A stretch of DNA of 40,160 nucleotides, from the NCBI RefSeq assembly GCF_937859865.1, contig NZ_CALMAT010000115.1, positions 1 to 40,160 of the forward strand. The letters are read 5' to 3'. This document shows, in pieces, positions 21,641-31,500 of this stretch. The position numbers and the translations under genes were made by a program. This DNA is from an uncultured Mucilaginibacter sp. (GTDB lineage Bacteria; Bacteroidota; Bacteroidia; Sphingobacteriales; Sphingobacteriaceae). Position 1 is the stretch's first letter. Every line of letters begins with the position of its first letter. The notes under the pieces are model-generated. The model worked only from the letters and a program-made list of their open reading frames with translations. It did not search any database and was not told where the DNA came from.

Positions 21641-23677
21641 TTACTTAACCATATAAGTTTTATGTTCCGGGCCGATACCTGTAATCGTCAACGATTTCCA
21701 TTTAGCAGGAAGCTTGCTTTTAACTTGCGTAATACCATTTGGCGTGATATCTAACCCGCCAAAACCCATCAGCAAACTTTGTAAAATCCCGCCTGCACCT
21801 GTGGCAAAATAAGGGTTTGTCCCGCCTTTCGTTTCTGCGATTACGCGGAAAGGTGGAACTAAGTTTGGCTCATAAGATTCTTTAAACCAATGATAAGCCT
21901 TTTCCCCATTGCCCAAGCGCGCATACAACAAGGCAAAAATAGCTTGCGTCATGGCCGGTGTCCCTTCATTCGGAATTCGCGTTTCATAATAACTCAGGTC
22001 TTTTTTGATTTGCGCAGGTTCCGTAATTACTTTAAGCGGATAAGGCAACAAGTTTACATCGCCCTGTTTAATCCCTTCGCCATGATAGGAAGCATGTTCT
22101 TGCGTTACGCCGTTTGCCATTTTCAAAATCGGGATATTTTGAGCCACCAAAGCCCAATCTGCATTAGCCGGAAACCCTAATAATTTAGCTGCTGCCGCTG
22201 CGTTTTGCAGGTTTACTTTTGCCGCTGCGTTGGTAAAAGCGTTGTTATCCACGTTTTCTGCCCATTCATCGGCTGCTACTACATTTTTGATGTCGAAATG
22301 CCCGTTTCCGTTTCTTTCTACGCGGCTTGCCCAAAAATCGGCTGCAGCAGAAAGTATCGGCCAGCCCCGTTCGCGCAGCCAGGTTTTATCTTGTGTTACG
22401 CAGTAATAATTCCAGGCTGCGTTGGCCACATCGGCTGTGATGTGATGCTCAAAAGGACCACTCAAAGCCCAAACCGGCGTTTCTTCTACACCTGTCCCGG
22501 CACTTTCCCATGGAAACATCGCCCCTTTAAAACCGTGGGAAAAAGCATTTTTGCGGGCGGCTTCCAACCGTTCAAAACGATATTCGACCAATGATTTGGC
22601 AATCTCCGGATGCAGAACCAGCAAGGCCGGGTACATCCAAACTTCGGTGTCCCAAAAAACATGTCCGTTATAACCCAAGCCCGAAAGCCCCATCGGCGAA
22701 GGCGAAAAAGCAGTTCCGGCGCGGGAAAACGAATACAAATGGTACAACATACTGTGCACATCTTGCTGAGTTTGCGCGTCGCCTTCAATTTTAATATCGC
22801 TTTTCCATAACTCGTCCCAGGCTTGGTTATGAAATTTCAGCAAGCGGTCGTGTCCTTCCAACCGGGCAAAAATGGTTAAGCGTTCGGCTTCGTTCAGCGG
22901 GTCATCGTGGTGGGCAGAAGTAATGGAGGAACCAACCACCGAAAAAGTATAAGTTTCGCCGGCCTTCAAACTTTTGCTGAATTTCATCTGGTGCATATTG
23001 CTGTCCCACATTTCGTGGATTACGGCTGGCTCTTGCCCGTGCGGTTCATTAAACAAAAAACTGGTAGAAGCGCACAATTGTAACTTCCCGGTAGGGCTTT
23101 TGGCCGTAGAAGTAAGCAGTTTTAAGGTTACGTGCGGCCGGTCAATCTCGTTATAATAATTCTGCACTTCGCGCAAAGCATCCGGCGCTTCCATTACGCT
23201 GGCCGGGGTAATGGTGATGTCTTTTTTCGCCGTGATGGAAATATCCATCAAAACTGTGAACGGCAACTGGCGCAAAGAATAGTAAGTGTATTTTACAGTT
23301 GCGTCATCAGCGTACAAAAAAGTAGTGGTAAAAGAAGCATGCTGCATATCCAGTTGCTGCTGCATATTGCTGGCGGCTTTGGCATCCAAACGCTTTCCGT
23401 TGATGTCCAAATTCATGTTCAACAAGTTAAAACTATTGAGGAAATTGCTCACTCGGCCGCGGCCGTACTGATCGTAAACCCCGGCCAGCACCACATTTTT
23501 CACTTTAAAAGGTTCGGGGGAAGAAACAATCCCGATCATGCCATTGGCAACGGTAACGCCAAAATAATTTGCAGGATCAATTTTATCGGCGGTGATACGC
23601 CAGGGATTAATGTTTTGAGCGAAAAGTTTGGGCTGAAGCAGGTTTAAAAGAAATAAAACGAATGCAATTTTTTTCAT
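21641..23677 (-). CDS. GH65 glycoside hydrolase, acid trehalase / kojibiose hydrolase type
   Basis: 678 residues with a signal peptide ending KLFAQ (about residue 21). The N-terminal beta-sandwich is followed by the (alpha/alpha)6 barrel: GHVFWDTEVWMYP (338-350), the acid catalyst Glu471 in ADEWAENVDNNAFTN, and GIKQGDVNLLPYPL (535-548). A signal peptide argues for hydrolysis outside the cytoplasm, since phosphorylases of this family work inside. Substrate is an alpha-linked glucose disaccharide; trehalose or kojibiose are the best guesses, because hydrolytic GH65 members are known for both. A GCAAACGTTT site lies 145 bp upstream, the same as in front of lacI, which suggests LacI control. The next gene on this strand is the PAP2-like one. 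Confidence 0.88.
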   Translation of the reverse strand: MKKIAFVLFLLNLLQPKLFAQNINPWRITADKIDPANYFGVTVANGMIGIVSSPEPFKVKNVVLAGVYDQYGRGRVSNFLNSFNLLNMNLDINGKRLDAKAASNMQQQLDMQHASFTTTFLYADDATVKYTYYSLRQLPFTVLMDISITAKKDITITPASVMEAPDALREVQNYYNEIDRPHVTLKLLTSTAKSPTGKLQLCASTSFLFNEPHGQEPAVIHEMWDSNMHQMKFSKSLKAGETYTFSVVGSSITSAHHDDPLNEAERLTIFARLEGHDRLLKFHNQAWDELWKSDIKIEGDAQTQQDVHSMLYHLYSFSRAGTAFSPSPMGLSGLGYNGHVFWDTEVWMYPALLVLHPEIAKSLVEYRFERLEAARKNAFSHGFKGAMFPWESAGTGVEETPVWALSGPFEHHITADVANAAWNYYCVTQDKTWLRERGWPILSAAADFWASRVERNGNGHFDIKNVVAADEWAENVDNNAFTNAAAKVNLQNAAAAAKLLGFPANADWALVAQNIPILKMANGVTQEHASYHGEGIKQGDVNLLPYPLKVITEPAQIKKDLSYYETRIPNEGTPAMTQAIFALLYARLGNGEKAYHWFKESYEPNLVPPFRVIAETKGGTNPYFATGAGGILQSLLMGFGGLDITPNGITQVKSKLPAKWKSLTITGIGPEHKTYMVK

Positions 23678-23814
23678 GGATTTGCTACAGGCATAAAAGG
23701 CAGGTTTATAATTAATACTTTGTACGATTAATTAATGTTGCTTCAGATTATTAAATAATTGGTTGGGCTAAGTTAGGCAAGAAATTTTTGGTATCACAAT
23801 ATTAGGAAATTTAA

Positions 23815-23967
23815 AAATCCAGCAAACGTTTACGAAATGCTTTACTGTTTATAACATCCCTGCTGTTTGTGCTGTGGTTTTGGCTGGCAAACTCGCTGAA
23901 CTGGCATCATTTCTTCAATCCCCAAATTGATGCGTTACAAATTGTTGATACTTCTTTTATCACCTAA
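23815..23967 (+). pseudogene. Apparent N-terminal fragment of a FucP-like sugar permease
   Basis: A 50-codon frame reads KSSKRLRNALLFITSLLFVL, then WFWLANSLNWHHFFNPQIDA, then LQIVDTSFIT and a stop. It resembles the first membrane helix and following loop of FucP-like MFS permeases, which read roughly alike as a basic start, FVTSLFFLWG..N.LN and a QSALV-like helix. There is no ATG: the codon before it is TAA, although AGGA lies just upstream. The last residues and the stop codon come from a TACTTCTTTTA repeat (23949-23967), so the coding sequence seems to have been cut off there. The similarity is from memory and short, so the call is tentative. Confidence 0.35.
23822..23831. promoter_or_regulatory. 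LacI-type operator-like site upstream of GH65
   Basis: GCAAACGTTT, with the palindromic core AAACGTTT, is identical over ten bases to the site at 37100-37109. It is 145 bp from the GH65 start. It also falls inside the possible permease fragment, where it reads SKR, so chance cannot be excluded. Confidence 0.4.
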
Positions 23968-23970
23968 AAA
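23949..23970 (+). repeat. TACTTCTTTTA motif ending the permease fragment
   Basis: TACTTCTTTTATCACCTAAA; its TAA serves as stop codon for the frame at 23815-23967. Confidence 0.7.
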
Positions 23971-24072
23971 ACGGTAATTCGCAGTTAAATTATTATTATT
24001 GATTATGCTACATGGCAAGTATCTAAAACTGGTGCTTGCTTCATTTCTATCCTAAAAACATTGTTGCTGTTT

Positions 24073-25005
24073 ATGCTGAAAAGAATTTTTGCCGGCCTGT
24101 TTTTACTGCTCGTCCTTATTTTGGCAGGTGTGTATTTTTTAATTCCAACCGAAATTTCAATCAATAATATCACCGTAAATACGAGTGATGCACATGCTTT
24201 TCAGTTTTTAGCGTACCAAAAAGAGTGGAAAAAGTGGTGGCCCGGAACTGCTGCTTCGGATTTTGAATACCAATACCACAACCATTTGTACACAATAAAA
24301 CAACTTAACAATGATGATGTGGTTTTGCTGATCAGCAATCCTGACCTCAGCCTAAACACGCAGCTTTCTTTTATTGCTACCGATGCGGATAAAGTAAAGC
24401 TGAACTGGAACAGCGTTAAAACGAGCAGTTTAAACCCAATTAGCCGTTTTACTGCTTATTTGCAAATGAAGCGGGTTAAAAAAGACATGAACGCTATTTT
24501 GCTCCATTTTAAGCGTTTTATAGAAAATGACCGAAACATTTACAAAATGGACGTGCGGGTTAGCAAAGTGAAAGATTCGACCATTTTGGCCATCCATATT
24601 GTAACACAGCAATATCCGGAAATGAGGCAGGTTTACAGTTTGGTTGATCAATTGAAGCAGGAAATCCGCAAACAGAAAGCCAAAGAAACCGATGCGCCAA
24701 TGCTCAACGTGCATCAAACCGATTTTAAAAAGTACGAAGTGATGGTTGGTATACCGGTGAATAAAGCGATTCATCCACCAAAAAATATGGTAATTAACAA
24801 AATGGTTTTAGGCGGAAATATTTTGGAAACAACCGTAAAAGGCGGACTAAATACCACGCGTAATGCTTTTAGCCAACTGGAAAAGTACAAAAAAGACCAT
24901 AACCTGGTTTCGCCGGCCATGCCTTTTGAATCGTTAATTACCGACCGATCCGAAGAAAGCGATACGGCAAAATGGGTTACCATAATTTACTATCCAATTT
25001 TTTAG
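24073..25005 (+). CDS. Membrane-anchored SRPBCC / GyrI-like effector-binding protein
   Basis: 310 residues from the ATG at 24073; an in-frame TTG at 24061 is less likely. One N-terminal membrane segment (FAGLFLLLVLILAGVYFLI) is followed by a ligand-binding SRPBCC-like half (FQFLAYQKEWKKWWPGTAAS) and, from about residue 155, a GyrI-like (effector-binding) half of the kind linked to small-molecule binding. Proteins of this two-domain layout are common in Bacteroidota and are mostly uncharacterised. The domains sit on the outer or inner side of the membrane depending on topology, which I cannot determine. It is alone on this strand, divergent from GH65 and convergent with the VCBS gene, and does not obviously belong to the sugar pathway. 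Confidence 0.65.
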   Translation: MLKRIFAGLFLLLVLILAGVYFLIPTEISINNITVNTSDAHAFQFLAYQKEWKKWWPGTAASDFEYQYHNHLYTIKQLNNDDVVLLISNPDLSLNTQLSFIATDADKVKLNWNSVKTSSLNPISRFTAYLQMKRVKKDMNAILLHFKRFIENDRNIYKMDVRVSKVKDSTILAIHIVTQQYPEMRQVYSLVDQLKQEIRKQKAKETDAPMLNVHQTDFKKYEVMVGIPVNKAIHPPKNMVINKMVLGGNILETTVKGGLNTTRNAFSQLEKYKKDHNLVSPAMPFESLITDRSEESDTAKWVTIIYYPIF

Positions 25006-25038
25006 TTTTATTTCAGCGGCATCAATTTTGATTATTGA

Positions 25039-25104
25039 TGCTTCTTTTACCGGCATAAATTTTAAAAAGACTTCAACACCAATTTTATGCTAATAAAAGA
25101 AGCA
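25039..25104. repeat. Facing TGCTTCTTTTA pair between convergent genes
   Basis: TGCTTCTTTTACCGGCATAA (25039-25058) faces ATGCTAATAAAAGAAGCA (to 25104). The right end is four bases from the stop codon of the minus-strand gene at 25109. Convergent placement makes a terminator role possible. Confidence 0.85.
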
Positions 25105-25108
25105 TTGG

Positions 25109-28100
25109 CTAATGCACCAACAACAGGTTCCCTTCGTAAGTCATGAGCAGCATAAAACTTGTATTTTTTGTTTTGATGGGATACAAATATGTTACTTCCT
25201 CAAAGTTAAAGGCTGGGCTGACCCAATAATTTGGTGCCAAAAATTGTTTTTGCCTGGCATCATAACTTAAACCAGCCAAGCCCAAAGCATCGTATTTTCC
25301 TTCAAAAGGAATTACGCCCCAAAAATTTCCGTTGATCAACAACCCACTATTTGGCATCGAAACCATTGAACGAATGGGTGCCTGCTGATAAGGATAAGGC
25401 AATTCCCGGTAAGTTTTTGCATGTAAAATATCGCTGATAAAAATACTGCTGAAGATGTTGGCGGTTAGTTTGTGTGTTTCATCCAGCCGGTCTTTAAAAA
25501 TTTCATCAGTTGTTTTATCCGCCATTTTCTGGAAACTCAACCATTCTTTCTTGATGTACGGCAATTCCTGCTCCAAATCGTTTTTTGGCCGGAAAGGATA
25601 ATATTTGCCTTGAAAATTGTAAGACAGGATCAAATCATTCTTGCCTTCGCGGTCAACATCGTTGTTGTAGGCAAAAAGCGGTGTTTCGGCGGTAACGTTG
25701 TATTTATTGTTTAAACCCCAGTTTCCGGCTATCAAATCCAATTTTCCATCTTTGTCCACATCAGCAGCAACAGCCGTTTGCCACCAGCCTTTTAAATTGT
25801 TTAAAACCGGCAGCTTGAATTTTGAAAGCTGTTTGCCATCGTTCAAAAATATTTGGATCGGCTGCCATTCTGCTGTAATCACCAAATCCAGTTTTCCGTT
25901 GCGGTCAATATCTGCCGAAACAACATCTGTGATATACGGAATGCTCGTAATTTGCTGGTACTTCGTTTTTGCCGCAATTTCAAAATTTCCCTTTCCGGTA
26001 TTCAGCAAGATCACTTGATGTGCAGGTGCAGTATAATCCCGAAAGGAAATACTTTTGGTGAGGAATACATCTTTTAAACCATCATTGTTAAAATCGTACA
26101 AAAACATTTTGGTGAAGTACCCCGGCAATTTTGGCAGTGGCTGATACATAAATTTATTATTGCCTTTGTTGATGTACAATCGTGGCGGCATCGTTTTATC
26201 ATTTTCCAAAAACGGATGGTTAGCGGTGGCAACAATCAAATCCAACAGGCCGTCCTGGTTTACATCAAGCCATTGTGCATCGGTATCGGCAGCTTCCGGT
26301 AACTGGTTAAAAGCAGGAACAGCAACTTTTTTAAATCCTCCTTTTGCATCGTTTACCAGCAAATACTTTTCCTCTCCTGCTATTCCGCCAACGTAAATGG
26401 CATCAGAACCATCGTGGTTAATATCGGCAACTGCAATGGCCGGCGTGTGCGGCAAATACGAATGCGGCAACAAATAGTAGTAGTTAAAATCGGGCGTATC
26501 AAAGGTTTTTACATCGGCCAGCAACGTTGCCGTGCTTTGTTTATCGGTAAATTTTTCGGCTGGTTTTAAAAATTGCTGAAGCAAAGCTCCTAAATTATCC
26601 ATCGTTTTTACCTGCTTGGCATCATAAACCAACGTCGTTTTTTGGTTGAATTTAAATTGGTGAATGGTTTGATAAGAATTATCCGGCCAAATAACCAACA
26701 ACTCCGACGGTTTTTCTCGGCCGGGAAAGGTGAACAGCAAGTCCGGGCTTTGTCCGCTTTCAAAAGCGTTGCTGGTTTGTTTTTCTTGATGGTCAACCGT
26801 GTTTCCTGATTTTAGAAACAGTTTCGCACCAATTGCATCCACATTGTTTGTCTTAAATTTTAGATTGAAGCTGAGAAAAGCAGGCTTGTTTTGCGCATGG
26901 TTTTCTATTGTTGTGTTTTGATACAAAGAAGCGGGACTGTCCATATTATTGGTAACAATTTCCAAATCGCCGTCATTATCCAAATCAACCGCAACAGAAC
27001 CGGCAGAAATAGTTGGCTCGTTCATATCATTTGTGCCAGAAATATCAGCGAATTTTAAGTTAGCTTCGCCGTGATAAAAAACATTATGGACGGCACCGCC
27101 CGGCATCTTGTCAATCTTATCCCGGTCAAAACGCCGGTTTGCCAAAAAGTCTCTGGTAAAGCCCGGCTCGCCCAGATACTTGAGGTAATCCATATCGTTG
27201 AGGCGTTTTTTGATGCCGTTCGAGAAAAACAAATCTTTGCGCCCGTCCATATCAAAATCCTGCACCAACGGCGACCAAGTCCAATCCGTTGCCGAAACAC
27301 CAGCGTATAAGCCCATGTCCATAAACTTTTTGCCGTTGGCCACATTTATTTGTAGGCAGTTTTTAGAGTACTGATAATAAAAACCACTGTTTACTTCCTG
27401 GTTGTAAATATCCAGCGGCTCATCGTTGATGGTTGATTTCAGGTCTTTGATGTTTTCGGGCAGCATATCGGTCGTCAGCACATCCAACTGGCCATCTTTA
27501 TTCACATCGTTCAAACTATTGCCCATCGAAAACAAACTGGTATGGCCGAAGGCGCTTTTTAACTGCTCTTTAAAAGTACCGTTGTGTTGGTTTACGTAAT
27601 AATAATCCTGCTCAAAAAAATCGTTGCTCACATAAATATCGTCCCAGCCGTCGTTGTTCAAATCGCCCACACTCACGCCTAAACCGTAGCCAATTGGCGC
27701 GGCATAAATACCAGAAGACTTGGTTACATCGGTAAAATGCCCTTTATCGTTCCTAAATAAATGATCGCCGGCATCATGGCTGTATTTAAAACGCTGGGTA
27801 GAATCGCCATACGTATCGTTACTATGGACGGATGACGTGAGTAGGAACATATCCAAATCACCGTCTTTATCATAATCGGTAAATGAAGCCTGGGTAGAAA
27901 AACCGGCAAAATCAAGCCCGTACTTGGCCGCGCTTTCGGTAAAAGTGAGGTCATGGTTGTTGATGTACAACTGGTTTTTCCCCTTAAAACCTTTGTAATT
28001 GGCAACAACTGAAACGTAAATATCTTTATAGCCGTCGTTGTTGATATCAACTATGGTTACGCCGGTTTTCCAGTTTCCGGTTCCGGCTACGCCTGCTTTT

Positions 28101-28405
28101 GTAGTGATGTCTTCAAATTTTAAATTGCCTTTGTTCAAGTACAGTTTGTTGGATTTCTGGTTTGATACAAAATACAGATCGGCCAAACCATCGTTGTTAA
28201 AATCGGCCGAAGCAACACCGGCACCGTTGTAGAAATACAGGTAATCCAAGATGTTAACCGAATCGGTAGCCGTGTTTTTATTAACAAAATTGATGTGGGT
28301 TTGGGAAGGCGGCAACAGCTTAAATACCGTTTCGCCGGCTTTTTGCTTGTTGCAGGAGCAGCAAACCAGTAACAGTAAACCCAAGATCAATAAATATCGT
28401 TGCAT
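25109..28405 (-). CDS. VCBS/FG-GAP repeat lipoprotein with UnbV/ASPIC domain, paralogue 1
   Basis: 1098 residues. The N-terminus (LLILGLLLLVCCSCNKQ) is a lipoprotein signal with Cys at 15, 16 and 18. About twelve calcium-binding blades of the form D-x-(N/D)-x-D-G-x-x-D are seen (DFNNDGLADLYF, DINNDGYKDIYV, DYDKDGDLDMFL and on to DVDKDGKLDLIA), the FG-GAP/VCBS beta-propeller type. An UnbV/ASPIC-like stretch lies near residue 505-580 (DAIGAKLFLKSG, then LLVIWPDNSYQ). Proteins like this are commonly encoded after susC/susD pairs and are thought to act at the cell surface, possibly binding the glycan. It is 165 bp from the end of the next paralogue, in the same direction, with a motif pair between, so it may be the last gene of the sus operon. 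Confidence 0.88.
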   Translation of the reverse strand: MQRYLLILGLLLLVCCSCNKQKAGETVFKLLPPSQTHINFVNKNTATDSVNILDYLYFYNGAGVASADFNNDGLADLYFVSNQKSNKLYLNKGNLKFEDITTKAGVAGTGNWKTGVTIVDINNDGYKDIYVSVVANYKGFKGKNQLYINNHDLTFTESAAKYGLDFAGFSTQASFTDYDKDGDLDMFLLTSSVHSNDTYGDSTQRFKYSHDAGDHLFRNDKGHFTDVTKSSGIYAAPIGYGLGVSVGDLNNDGWDDIYVSNDFFEQDYYYVNQHNGTFKEQLKSAFGHTSLFSMGNSLNDVNKDGQLDVLTTDMLPENIKDLKSTINDEPLDIYNQEVNSGFYYQYSKNCLQINVANGKKFMDMGLYAGVSATDWTWSPLVQDFDMDGRKDLFFSNGIKKRLNDMDYLKYLGEPGFTRDFLANRRFDRDKIDKMPGGAVHNVFYHGEANLKFADISGTNDMNEPTISAGSVAVDLDNDGDLEIVTNNMDSPASLYQNTTIENHAQNKPAFLSFNLKFKTNNVDAIGAKLFLKSGNTVDHQEKQTSNAFESGQSPDLLFTFPGREKPSELLVIWPDNSYQTIHQFKFNQKTTLVYDAKQVKTMDNLGALLQQFLKPAEKFTDKQSTATLLADVKTFDTPDFNYYYLLPHSYLPHTPAIAVADINHDGSDAIYVGGIAGEEKYLLVNDAKGGFKKVAVPAFNQLPEAADTDAQWLDVNQDGLLDLIVATANHPFLENDKTMPPRLYINKGNNKFMYQPLPKLPGYFTKMFLYDFNNDGLKDVFLTKSISFRDYTAPAHQVILLNTGKGNFEIAAKTKYQQITSIPYITDVVSADIDRNGKLDLVITAEWQPIQIFLNDGKQLSKFKLPVLNNLKGWWQTAVAADVDKDGKLDLIAGNWGLNNKYNVTAETPLFAYNNDVDREGKNDLILSYNFQGKYYPFRPKNDLEQELPYIKKEWLSFQKMADKTTDEIFKDRLDETHKLTANIFSSIFISDILHAKTYRELPYPYQQAPIRSMVSMPNSGLLINGNFWGVIPFEGKYDALGLAGLSYDARQKQFLAPNYWVSPAFNFEEVTYLYPIKTKNTSFMLLMTYEGNLLLVH

Positions 28406-28454
28406 GTATTGCTATTAATTTTACGGTTTGTTCAAGTTTTATTTACGGTACTGA

Positions 28455-28567
28455 TGCTTCTTTTATGCCTAAAAATCGATCATGGCAAATTGTTGATAGT
28501 TCATAGCGGATAGCTGACGGCTGATAGCTAATAGCCATTTGCCAATTTTTATGTGCTAAAAGAAGCA
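28455..28567. repeat. Facing TGCTTCTTTTA pair between the two VCBS genes
   Basis: TGCTTCTTTTATGCCTAAAA (28455) faces TTTTTATGTGCTAAAAGAAG (to 28567). The centre has TGGCAAAT (28482) facing ATTTGCCA (28535) and repeated GATAGCTGA-like steps. The element ends two bases before the stop codon (28570-28572) of the next gene. Confidence 0.85.
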
Positions 28568-28569
28568 TC

Positions 28570-31500
28570 CTAATTATTGAGTTGAAATGCTTTCGAAGGC
28601 TCGTCGTTGATCCCAAAAAGATAATATTTGCCACCTTTATTGTTTTTGATGATTAAAGATGAACGCACTTGTCCGTTTAATTTTAAACCGCTTTTTGCCG
28701 GTTCTGCATAAGTAAAACCGTTTTTATTGTATTGGTAAAAAAGCCCGTAACTGGCATCCAAACGGCCAATCTCGGGTTTGAAACCGTAAAAGTTACCGCC
28801 CATCATCATGGTTTTTGTGCCGTTATTGCTGATGTCATCACATAAAATGGTGTTGATGCAGGATAATTGTGCGCGAAAAGGAAAAGGCTTGCAGTTAAAA
28901 TGTCCTTTGCCATCATTAACAAAAATTGCCGAAGCGAGATTGTTCACTTCATGTGTTTCGGCCTGGTTTAGCATATCCTCTGTAAAAACCTCTTTAAATG
29001 GTTTGCCGGCATAATTTTCGTACCGTAAAAAACGCTTTTTAAACAAAGGCATTTGCCCAACCAAATCCTGGCGCATATTCAGTGTGTATTCTATGTGGTC
29101 GGTTTTGTACATCGAAGTAACACATTCGCGCGTTCCGTTTCCGTCAAAATCTTTGATGTAAATCTTCATCGGCTCGGTAGCAGAAGCACGAAATTTGGAG
29201 TTTAAACCGAGGTTACCGGCAATAATATCCAAATTGCCGTCGCCATCCACATCGGCAACTTCCAAACTGCACCATAAGCCTTTGTAATTTTCAAGTTGCT
29301 TGTCTTCGGTAAATTTCCCGTGGTTGTTCATCAGTTTTTTGATGCCCATCCAGTTGCCGGCGATGATCAAATCCGGGTAACCGTTTTTATCAATATCCAC
29401 CCATTTTGCTGCTGTAACCATTCCCAACTTGGTATTTCCGCCTAAAACTTCTTTAGAAACATCTTTAAAATGACCTGTGCCATCGTTTTGGAAAACATAA
29501 GAATTGGGCGACGAACCATAAGTGCCGGGAACGCTTCTGCCGCCAACAAACAAATCCAAATCGCCATCTTTATCATAATCGCAGGCGATAACCACGGAAG
29601 CATTTACAGCAGCATGAAGGGTTTTTTCTACATTTCGGTGGAAATTGCCTTTGCCATCGTTCTCAAAAAAACGGGGAAAGTAAATGGGCGTGCCTGCTTC
29701 GTCCTCATTTCCGCCAATGCCAATGATTAAATCCTCGTCGCCGTCTCCGTCAAAATCGCCGAAGGCTGCACCTGCTGTTTCTAAGTACGATTGCTTTTCA
29801 AAATCCTTTGGAATGTACTTTTTAAACTTCCCGCTTTTTTGCTGCATATAAATGGAGGCTGCCGTGCCTTTAGAACTGCCAAAATAAAAATCCTGCAAAC
29901 CATCTTTGTTGATGTCGCCAACAGCCATAAATGGGTTTTCCATCGAAAGCCGCTGCTGCATCAGCTTCTCGTTATCAAAATCAATAAAGTCATCTTCGGT
30001 ATGTTTTGGGATGCTGTCGAACAAGATTTTGGTGGTCTCTTTCAATACTGTTTTTACCGGTGTTTTTTTAAAATTGTACTGGGCAGTGGCATTTTTGCCG
30101 TAAAACGTGTAGCATTTGTTGGCTTTCAAATTTTTAACGGTTTGGTATTTGCCGCCCGGCCAAATAATTTGTACCGAGTCAACCATCGTATTTCTGCCCA
30201 AACCAATGGTTAATAAATTGGGCGAGGTACAACTTTGGAAACCTCGCGTTGACTGGTTATAATAAATTTGGGAAGTGTTTTTGTTGAATGTTTTGATGGT
30301 TGTGCCGATGCCAAAACGGTTTAAGCCTTCCTGCCGCAGCTTTACCTGCAAGTAGTGGTTGCTGTTTTTATCGGTATTGTTTTTATAAATGAAGGGCGGC
30401 ATGTTTACGTTGTTCACCACCAAATCGTTATCGCCGTCGTTATCCAGGTCGGCATAAGCAGCACCGTTGCTAAACGAAGGCTGATCCAGGCCAAAATCTG
30501 TAGCTTTGTTTGTAAAAGTGAGGTTATGGTTATTCAAAAAGCCGTAGTTTGGAATTGGCGTTGATTTCATTTTATCCGTAAAATCACGAAAGTTAAACTT
30601 CTTTTTCTCGCTCACTTTGTCCATGTTTTCGCGGTTGCCCAAAAACTCGATGTAATCCTGGTCGGTCAAATCCTTATAAATCCCGTTGGAAACAAAAATA
30701 TCTTTCCAGCCGTCGTTGTTCATATCAAAACTTAAAGCGCCCCAACTCCAATCCGTAGCGGCAACACCGCTGGCAAAAGCAATTTCAGAAAAAGTATTGT
30801 CGCCGTTGTTTAACTGCAAACAGTTTTGCATAAACTGGTTATAATAGCCATCGTGTTGTTTTAGCTTGGTTACATCGTATGATTCAAAAGAAGTCATCTT
30901 TTTCAACCGCAGATCGCCTTCGGGCAACATTTCGGTGGTAAAAATATCGTACTGGCCGTCGTTGTTGATGTCTGCAATATCAGAACCCATCGAAGCCAAA
31001 CTTAAATGGCCGGTTTCTGCTTGGATATCTTCTTTAAAAGTTCCGTTTTTTTGGTTGATGTATAAATAATCGCGTTCAAAAAAATCATTGGAAACATAAA
31101 TATCCGGGTAGCCGTCCTGGTTAATATCAACCACCGAAACACCTAGGCCAAAGCCAATATCGCTGGAGTAAATGCCGGCTTCTTTGGTGATGTTGGTGAA
31201 GTGGCCGTTATCATTTCGGTACAAACGTGCGCCGCCCTGTTTATCAACCACGCTTCTCAAATTAGAGCTAAAATCAAAAGAACCGATTGGCCGGAAAGAA
31301 TTGTTTAAAACGAAGCAATCCAAGTCGCCGTCATTGTCCAGATCAAAAAAAATGGCTTGGGTAGATAAGCCGCCGTCAACCAAACCGTACTTTTCGGCTT
31401 CCTCTTTAAAAGTGCTGTTGTGCTGGTTGATGAAGAGTTCGTTGCCGCGCAAGTCCCCCGGCTTATTGCCGCTGTGGCAAACGTAAATATCCAGCCAGCC

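Larger units (their letters stand above)
23678..24072. other. Divergent intergenic region between GH65 and the SRPBCC gene
   Basis: It holds the GH65 promoter region on the minus strand, an operator-like AAACGTTT palindrome, an apparent permease fragment (23815-23967) and one motif copy at 23949. The part from 23970 to 24072 shows no clear element. Confidence 0.6.

Noticed and set aside
23329-23339. Exact TAAAAGAAGCA inside the GH65 gene
   Set aside because: It encodes HASF in a plausible conserved part of the N-terminal domain. There is no facing partner and no disruption of the frame, so an inserted repeat is not supported.
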